A DNA stretch of 64,000 bases from Bettongia penicillata ogilbyi. Its lineage: Eukaryota > Chordata > Mammalia > Diprotodontia > Potoroidae. Below are positions 57,585-64,000 of the stretch, piece after piece (position 1 is the stretch's first letter; each line of letters starts with the position of its first letter). The notes below the pieces were generated by a model. That model had not been told where the DNA came from. It was given only the letters and a program-made list of their open reading frames with translations, and made no database searches. The position numbers and the translations under genes are program-made. The DNA is taken from NCBI GenBank assembly GCA_023548195.1, contig JAJHZJ010000041.1:2232001-2296000 (forward strand), in the 5' to 3' direction.

Positions 57585-57700
57585 CTCTACAATTTAGAGT
57601 TGCCTGAGAGCAGTGGGAGGTTAAGACATACAACCAGTATATGGCAGAACTAAAATTTGAACCTAGGTTGTTGTGACTTTGAGGCAGGTTTTCCATACTA
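57585..57700 (-). mobile_element. SINE fragment, reverse orientation
   Basis: 'ggaggttaag acatacaacc agtatatggc agaactaaaa tttgaaccta gg' is the 5' half of a tRNA SINE on the minus strand. Confidence 0.6.
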
Positions 57701-58440
57701 CATGTAAATAATTTAAAGAATTCTACAATACTTTGTTGTTGGATTTTAAGATGGTGCCTGATGCTGTGAGGAGATGATAAACTGAGTTTTTATCATTTAA
57801 TTTCCTCCTGAGCAATTGGTTTTTATAAAAAGCACTCTTTAGGGAATCTCTTTAGAGAGCAAACTAATTGTCAGAAACTCAGTCCTGGAGCATTACATGG
57901 ATATAAACCACAGTGTTTTTAGAGCTAAACTACCGGTTCTTTTGCAATTTTTTTCTGTTATGCAAACAAGATATGAAAAGTCTTGGGTCTGCTTTTCGCA
58001 AAGCTCTTTTTGATGCAAGAACGCTCTGATCTACTTTGCATTTAAGTGAAATATTTGCTTTTTATGAATGTAGAGACTTTCAAGAAGATAATTTGATTTT
58101 CAGTGTGCCCATGTGCAGTTTCTGGGGCCAACAGACTGAATGAGCTGAGAGAATTCTGTCTTGAGTGAATATCAAGGGGATTTAGCAGCTATCCACAGAT
58201 TATGCAACAGCACAGCTTCGGTTTCCAAAGAAAATATGAACAATCTGCAGCACATTTAAAACTGCTTTTTACAAGATACAGGAGGAACAACATAATTCTC
58301 TTGCTAATAACAAACCTAGAATATTTGGAAAGAAATGGGTCATTGGTCTATATCTCCTCAAAGAAAATATTTGTAGTGCTCTTATCTTTATACATAGAAT
58401 ATATTCCAATTTAAAATAATCCACCCTTTCAAGGAGCTTA
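57701..58440. other. Candidate conserved non-coding region
   Basis: About 740 bases with no transposon signature, ordinary base composition and no stacked simple repeat, between a SINE and unique sequence. Of the region 57-64 kb this is the stretch I would test first for conservation. The 70-codon frame at 58202-58414 has no domain. Confidence 0.4.
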
Positions 58441-58919
58441 GGTATTACAATAGTATTTTCCTCTGGCCCTGTTAAGATATTTTTAGTGAATTTATTTTGC
58501 AGTTAAATCTATTTTAAGAAATAATTGTTGGATTGTGAATAAAAATTCTGGGATCTAAATTAAATTTAGAAGTTATTTGATCTCCTTATGTTTTTATCTT
58601 TTACTTTATTTTATTTAAGTCTATTGGAGTCTGACAGGCATCTAGGTTTGCTGGTGTTGGAGAAAGGACTGGAAAATGGCCCTTGGATGTTGCAGGGAAA
58701 AATAACGTGGTAGAGTTGGTTTTCTGTTTGTGTGTTTGTAACCATTAAGCAACCAGGTCTCTTAAACTGAAAGTCAGGACAATGATATACATTTAGCAAG
58801 AATTTGATCTCTGGATGAGAGATACTGTAGAAAGACAAATTAGTACTTTCATGTGAGTTTCTTTCCCAGCGAAACACAAGGACAAATCTGTCTCTAATTA
58901 TATGTTGCTTGGCTATGGC
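58441..58919. other. Unique sequence
   Basis: The 105-codon minus-strand frame at 58611-58928 has no recognised domain. No repeat seen. Confidence 0.4.
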
Positions 58920-59080
58920 ACTTTTCATCAGAGGACCTCAAAGTATTTTGCAAACATTAATTAGGCTGCCCAGTATCCCCGTGCAGCAGATGTGAGTCTT
59001 TCTACTGATTTTCAGAACAACAAACTGAGACACAATGCAGTTCAGAAGCTACCTAAGATTGTCCTATGAAAAGCACACAT
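58920..59080 (-). mobile_element. Very old MIR-like element, reverse orientation
   Basis: 'cctcaaagta ttttgcaaac attaatta' and 'cagaacaaca aactgagaca caatgcagtt' keep the MIR order but with many changes. A conserved exapted copy is possible. Confidence 0.45.
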
Positions 59081-59530
59081 GGGCTGCTTGCTAATCACAG
59101 TTGCTGTAATCCCCCATTTACAGTTGCCTATCCTAAGCCCCCCTGAAACCATAGAACTTCAGAAAGCAAAACAGCCAGCACTTATGCGTCAGACTGAAGA
59201 CCTACTATGTGAAAGACTGAATCCAGCTTGATGACCCAAGAACAGCCAAAAGACTTGTATAGGTTGGGCTTCTTCTGCCAAGCATGGTGGGTAAATGCTA
59301 AATCTTTTGGTGGTGTTGCATAAAATGACACTTCTGGGGATGTCAAGCCACATCACTGGAAATAGGGCTAATAGCAGGTTACAAGCTCCTTATATTTCAA
59401 TCATAATCCAATCCTTCAAGGCTCTGTGATTTTCTGTTGGTGAACAATTGGCTCTTTGGGAAACAAAATTTGCACAACAGATTTTAAAATTTAATCTGAA
59501 CAATTAACATTTTCTCCATCACTTTTTAAA
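59081..59530. other. Unique sequence
   Basis: Nothing recognised. Confidence 0.4.
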
Positions 59531-59538
59531 GTCTAGAC

Positions 59539-59726
59539 TAAGGGTAGGGAATCTTCAGCCTTGAGGCCACATGAGGCCCTCTAGGTCCTTAGGTGCAGCT
59601 TTTTGACTGAGTCCTGCTTTTACAGAACAAATCTGTTCATTAAGAGGATTTGTTCTGTGAAGTTTGCATTCAGTCAAAGGGCCTCACTTGAAGACCTAGA
59701 GGACCACATGTGGCCTTGAGGCCACC
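59539..59726. mobile_element. Palindromic hAT-type MITE with 8-bp target duplication
   Basis: The two halves are reverse complements: 'ccttgaggcc acatgaggcc ctctaggtcc' on the left against 'gacctagagg accacatgtg gccttgaggc' on the right. A central hairpin has arms at 59622-59633 and 59647-59658 (acagaacaaatc / gatttgttctgt). Flanks GTCTAGAC (59531-59538) and GTCTAGAT (59727-59734) are 7/8 identical, the 8-bp duplication expected of hAT elements. The right outer ~18 bases of the terminal repeat are missing. Confidence 0.82.
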
Positions 59727-59797
59727 GTCTAGATAATCAACAAAAAAATAAACCAAGCCCTAATTTGTAGTTTTTGCTGATTTCTAGGGTATAAATA

Positions 59798-59998
59798 AGG
59801 GGCAGCTAAGTGGGGCAGTGGATAAAATGCTAGACTTAGAATCCGTAAGAAAAGTCAAAAACCCTTTTTGCTTCCATTTCCTAATCTGTAAAATGAGAAG
59901 AGAAGGAAATACCACTCCATTATGTTTGCCAAGAAAACTTCAAATGAAGTCTTGAAGTGTTGGACATAGCTAAAATGACCGAACAAGAAGAAGAATAA
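59798..59998 (+). mobile_element. MAR1-type SINE with internal deletion
   Basis: Head 'ggggcagcta agtggggcag tggataaaat', then 'tttcctaatc tgtaaaatga gaagagaagg aaa', 'tttgccaaga aaac' and 'tgttggacat agctaaaatg'. The B-box region and middle are deleted. Confidence 0.88.
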
Positions 59999-60111
59999 GG
60001 TATAAATGCTCACACTAACATTTTCGTAATTGACGCTTGTGAGCCAATTCAAGCTGGTTCAGATCACCCTTGTAACATTTTCCTATTCTTGATATAGATC
60101 CACATCAGACT

Positions 60112-60265
60112 ACACCCAAAAGAGTGAGTATAGTTTGGGAAGACTTACATGAATTGATGCAGAATAATGTAAGCAGAATGGGGAATATATTATACAAAAT
60201 GATTACAAAAGTGGAAAGAATAAAAGATATATATGAAACTGAAAGCCAGAAGTGTAACCCCAGAG
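60112..60265 (+). mobile_element. L1 3' UTR fragment, forward orientation
   Basis: 'tttgggaaga cttacatgaa ttgatgcaga ataatgtaag cagaatgg' and 'tacaaaatga ttacaaaagt ggaaag' match the region just before the terminus of the L1 at 37.9 kb. Confidence 0.72.
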
Positions 60266-60839
60266 GACTGAGAAGATATACTTCCCTCCTCTTCTTTGTA
60301 GAGGTAGAGCCCTATGGATATGGAATAATATCTATACTCTCAGGTTTGGTGGAGGTATGGTTGGTTTCATTAAATTGCTTTCTTATTTCTTACAAGTAGG
60401 GGAGAAGTGAGGGATATATTTGGAAAAGTAGGTGATTTTGATGATGAGGTTCTTGGAGAAACCCTCCCTACTTAAAATCTTTTCTGCTTGGGTAGATGTA
60501 CAGCTTGAGTTTTGTTGGCATAGCCTTTTGCAACACAGGGTCACCTCTCTGTTTTCTAAAGCCCTTCCAAGCTCTGAAATTCTATAATTTAACATGATGA
60601 ATTGTAGCAGAGATTCAACCTTCTTATTACACAGAAACTACAAAAAGTGTGAACTAATTCCCAAATGCCTTCTCAGTTAGTTCAACACAGTATAAGTTAG
60701 ATCCATAATGTGCCTAGAGTGGAAAGGTGAGAGATAGTTTGTACATTTTCATTGCTCTTTTCAAGGTTTGTGGCCTAGTGACTAATGGGCAGGAAACTAT
60801 TGGTCACCACATGGGTTAACTTTTCCTCTATATTTCCTT
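60266..60839. other. Unique sequence
   Basis: The 91-codon frame at 60124-60399 begins inside the L1 fragment and is not a gene. Nothing else recognised. Confidence 0.4.
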
Positions 60840-61300
60840 ATCATCTTATTTAACTACCACCCTTGCCTCTAGTTTCCTTCCCTCTCTTTCTTCCCCTCAT
60901 CCTGTCCTATACATCATGGCTAGATGGATATTTCGAAATGCTTTCAACATATTACTGTCCCATTCGGGAATTTGTTCTGACTTCTCTCTTACCCATATCA
61001 GATTAAACTCCTTTGCCTAGTGTTTCAGATCCTGCATAAAATGACCCTATCTTTTCTTTCTAGCCTTGTTTTCCACAACACTCTTAAAGGACCCTCCTTT
61101 ATATTCAAGGCTTGTTGCCTTACTTTTCTCTACACTCCCTCCCATATCACTGCTTAGACTGTTCTCCCACTTTTGCAATGCCTTTTCCTCACATATCCTA
61201 CTCCAGTGTTTAGCTCAAGTCTCATTTTTAGCCTACATTGGCCTCCCATTTGGAACTCTATTTGAACTATGATCTGCATTGTATAATTAGTCTTCTTATA
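60840..61300 (+). mobile_element. L2 LINE 3' UTR
   Basis: 'gtgtttcaga tcctgcataa aatgacccta', 'cacttttgca atgccttttc' and 'ccagtgttta gctcaagtct cattttt'. The 68-codon frame at 61066-61272 is inside. The terminus is lost. Confidence 0.78.
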
Positions 61301-62479
61301 TGCTCTCCTATTTTTTATTTATATGCAGTCATCACCATAATTAGACATTTACCAGTCTCTTACTATATGCAAGACCCTTTTTAACCAGTATGCATTATTT
61401 AAAAGTATCTATGTATGCTCCAGCACATGTGTAGATGACTTTTAAGGTGCCTTCAAGCTCTGAGGTTCTGATTCAATACATTTTTTACCTATTTATTTAC
61501 TCATATGTATGTTTATGTATTCGTTTATTAACCTATGTATCATCTTTTCCTGAGATTTCTTATGTAAGTGTGTGGGTAAATCCAGTTGAGTAAATCAAGT
61601 CACCTCATCTCATCTGAAATACATGCTAATATGCTAGGCCTCACATCTTAACTGAGAATATGTTTCAATCAATCACAGGCTAAAAGTGAAAAAGTCTTTG
61701 ATCAACTGGAGTGTTGTTGACTCTGCAAGAGTATTGAGATTGGCTGAGGAAACTTGGGAATACACTTTGGGGCCTGAATAAAATCAGTGAGTTAGTTCAG
61801 AAGTGATGAAAGAACTAAGCACTCAGAGAGGAAATTGTAATTCAGCTACAACCCTGAGAAGGAATTGATTGGGGTTGGGAAATGAGGAGGTATGCGTGCA
61901 TTAGGAAGACAGCCCCTGACCTTGGCTTCCGTCTAGTGTCCACAACTTAATAGCCCCAAAGAAAAGCTACGCTACATCTAAGGGTAATGCCTTGAAGACC
62001 TAGCAAAAAGACTTCCATGATCATAGATTGTTCTTTGTCACAATGTTTCCTAGGCTTTCAACCATTTTCCTATAGGTTCTACATATATATATATATAATG
62101 TGTATATATATATATGTATATATATATATCTGAGAATGTTACAGTTTTGGGGGAATGTATGTTCCAATTCTACTGCAGTAAAATATCCTTTTAAAAGAAA
62201 CTAATTGGGTAACTGACAGTTTATGATAATTATGGTGGGAAATACACCTGTGGGGGCTCAAGACCTATAACACTAGATTTCCCCTCAAGCCCCTAAGGGT
62301 AATACTTTATATATACACATGCGTACATATACATGCATATTTGTATTAATGCATGCAGACCTATCAGAGTCACAGCTTCATTAAAATCGCCTTGGGCACT
62401 GATACAGAGAATTTTGTAAATGTGGACACAGAAAGAATAAATGGCCTATACCTCCAGGAAAAAAGACAAGGGAATTTGT
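61301..62479. other. Unique AT-rich sequence with TA microsatellite
   Basis: A TA repeat lies at 62083-62131. A short reversed L2-like piece may be present near 61345-61375. No gene. Confidence 0.4.
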
Positions 62480-62905
62480 AGCCTGGGCTACACACATCCT
62501 AGTTTCCTTCAAAGCTTAGCTCTACCAGAGCTGACATTAGTGTCTCTCCACACCTCCCTATGCCAAATTACCTTGTATTTATTTTGTATACACAAACATG
62601 TATTACATATGTACAGCTGGGTCACCATTAGCTATAACAATGAATCCTATGAAAGGGTTGCATGTCTAGCACTATTTGAAATTACAAATATATAAACTAT
62701 GGTGGTTCGTTTTAGTCCAATGGAAATATGCAAGATTAATTCAAATAATGTGACCACTTCACAGAATTCATATTTGCACTAATTGGGACCCGATAGAATA
62801 TAAGCTCCTCAATGTCAGGGACTGTTTCATTTTTGTCTTTGCATACCAAGCACCTAGTACAGCTCCTGGCACCTAGTAGGTAATTTCTTGATTGTTTGAT
62901 TGACT
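62480..62905 (+). mobile_element. L2 LINE 3' end in two pieces
   Basis: 62490-62600 has 'cctagtttcc ttcaaagctt agctc' and 'ccaaattacc ttgtatttat tttgtataca'. 62775-62905 has 'atagaatata agctcctcaa tgtcagggac tg' and 'cacctagtac agctcctggc acctagtagg'. About 170 unrelated bases separate them. The 84-codon frame at 62441-62695 is inside. Confidence 0.8.
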
Positions 62906-64000
62906 GATTATGTGAAGGTGCTCCTGGGATCCGCAGGTGATAACAGTAGACCATAAACTTTCAAATCCTTCCAGGCTGGAAAGGTTTCAAACATATGTTT
63001 ACAAATGGATCACAGTAGGTAAATTTAGACAGTCTCCTCACCAGAATATTTGTAAGCAGATAATGAGCTCTTTTGGCCAAAACAACCCTCAAAGTAGCGT
63101 CTACTAAGACCAACGTGCTTTGATGGAGAGAGCATCTTGATAAAATCACAGATATTCTGAAGAGCTAAAATAAAATGAAAACTTAGCTATTATGAATTAC
63201 AATTTCACCTCTTCCTTGTGTCAGACTCAGATTTTCTAAATTCTATTTCTTTGTTTTAGTCTGAAAAATGGAGATAGTCACATAAACTGACTTCTTGGGG
63301 GTGTTGTCAAGAATACCAAAATAAAAAAATTAACATAGCATTTTGACATCTAGAGATTGCCTTAAATTTGCCAACAAAATTCTAAGACAGCCGTTCAAAG
63401 AGATGCAAAGGTAGCCCAGAATTGGTGTTAGTGTGAAGAGCATTTTTTTTTACATTATGTTTTAAAAAAAAAGCTCTGTGTACACTGACAAATACAGCAA
63501 GTAGTGCCAAGTTCAGTGTTTCTTAATACCACTTTCTGTCATGTATAATTGTGGATGCTCTTTTAAAAAGCCAACAGTTCTGAATGCCTAACAACAAGGA
63601 GAATTAGGCTTTGCAGACACAGCTGCATTCAAAGACTTAATGTTGTCCTTTTATTTTCCCCTTTGGAAATTCCAAAAAGAATCTAGTCTGCTTTGTAAGC
63701 TTTTAATTGGCACGTTTAAGGACAAAAATGATCATACATTATAGAAGCATAGAAGGCCATACAACTAAATCTGACTCAATGTTCAATTGTAAGGTGCATG
63801 GAAATAAATGAAGTTCCTGATTATCTCCGAGGAGGAAATAAATGAATTATATTTCAGCTTCAGACTAGTTTTTACATTCTAAGAAATAATGAGCTCTTTA
63901 AGTGAAAGTGTCTAAATTCTGATCCACACCAGGAACACCACACAGGTAATTTTCAGCTTTTCTTGACACTGCAGGTAATTAGTATTTTCCAGGTAATTAA
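62906..64000. other. Unique sequence, candidate conserved region ending the window
   Basis: No repeat or gene recognised over ~1.1 kb. 63590-63730 and 63790-64000 read like conserved non-coding DNA. Three CAGGTAATT motifs lie at 63943, 63972 and 63990. Minus-strand frames of 62-72 codons at 62736-63149 have no domain. Confidence 0.45.

Noticed and set aside
1..64000. CRISPR arrays, bacterial operons, phage or viral modules
   Set aside because: No spaced direct repeats of CRISPR type and no prokaryotic gene density; the repeat content is that of a marsupial genome.

Overview
This window is nuclear DNA from a marsupial, and I see no intact gene in it. The organism call rests on the repeats. 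There are many tRNA-derived SINEs of the marsupial MAR1/MON/THER kind. One of them carries an RTE-type 3' tail, and fragments of its likely partner, an RTE (BovB-like) LINE, are also present. L1 3' ends have the marsupial sequence. Old L2, L3/CR1 and MIR copies are still easy to read. The DNA is AT-rich, poor in CpG and full of simple repeats. The species cannot be told from this alone (opossum, wallaby, koala and dasyurid all remain possible).

No open frame longer than 138 codons exists. The long ones either lie in transposon relics, run through simple repeats, or have no recognisable domain. I found no rRNA, no convincing tRNA gene and no CRISPR. Bacterial-style features (operons, ribosome binding sites, riboswitches) do not apply. 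The window is best read as intergenic or deep-intronic sequence. It may hold enhancers, but only conservation or chromatin data could show that.

Layout: 1-11 kb is unique sequence with two L2 copies, several SINEs and AT microsatellites. 11.1-12.3 kb is a minus-strand L3/CR1 copy split by two SINEs. 12.3-16.9 kb is mostly unique and contains a duplicated ~200-bp unit (13.0 and 16.0 kb). 17.5-18.6 and 23.4-24.7 kb are minus-strand L2 copies. Between them, at 20.4-22.3 kb, is a decayed RTE ORF2. 27.4-28.9 kb is a long plus-strand L2. 30-39 kb mixes L1, L2, SINEs and an 80-bp mariner-type MITE. 39.7-43.6 kb is mostly unique. 43.6-47.3 kb holds L2-like and L3/CR1 copies in both orientations. 48.8-51 kb is a large inverted repeat whose arms enclose an L1 and an RTE-tailed SINE. 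51-57.6 kb holds RTE, L1, L3 and SINE fragments around unique sequence. 57.7-64 kb has the best candidates for conserved non-coding DNA, plus a palindromic hAT-type MITE (59.54 kb), an L2 copy and a triple CAGGTAATT motif at the very end.

No previously undescribed biological system is visible. The observations most worth checking are the inverted repeat at 48.8/50.9 kb, the two pairs of unexplained internal duplications, the clustered CAGGTAATT and octamer motifs, and a perfect hairpin carrying nuclear-receptor half-sites at 28.56 kb. All family names come from pattern recognition, and RepeatMasker should confirm them.
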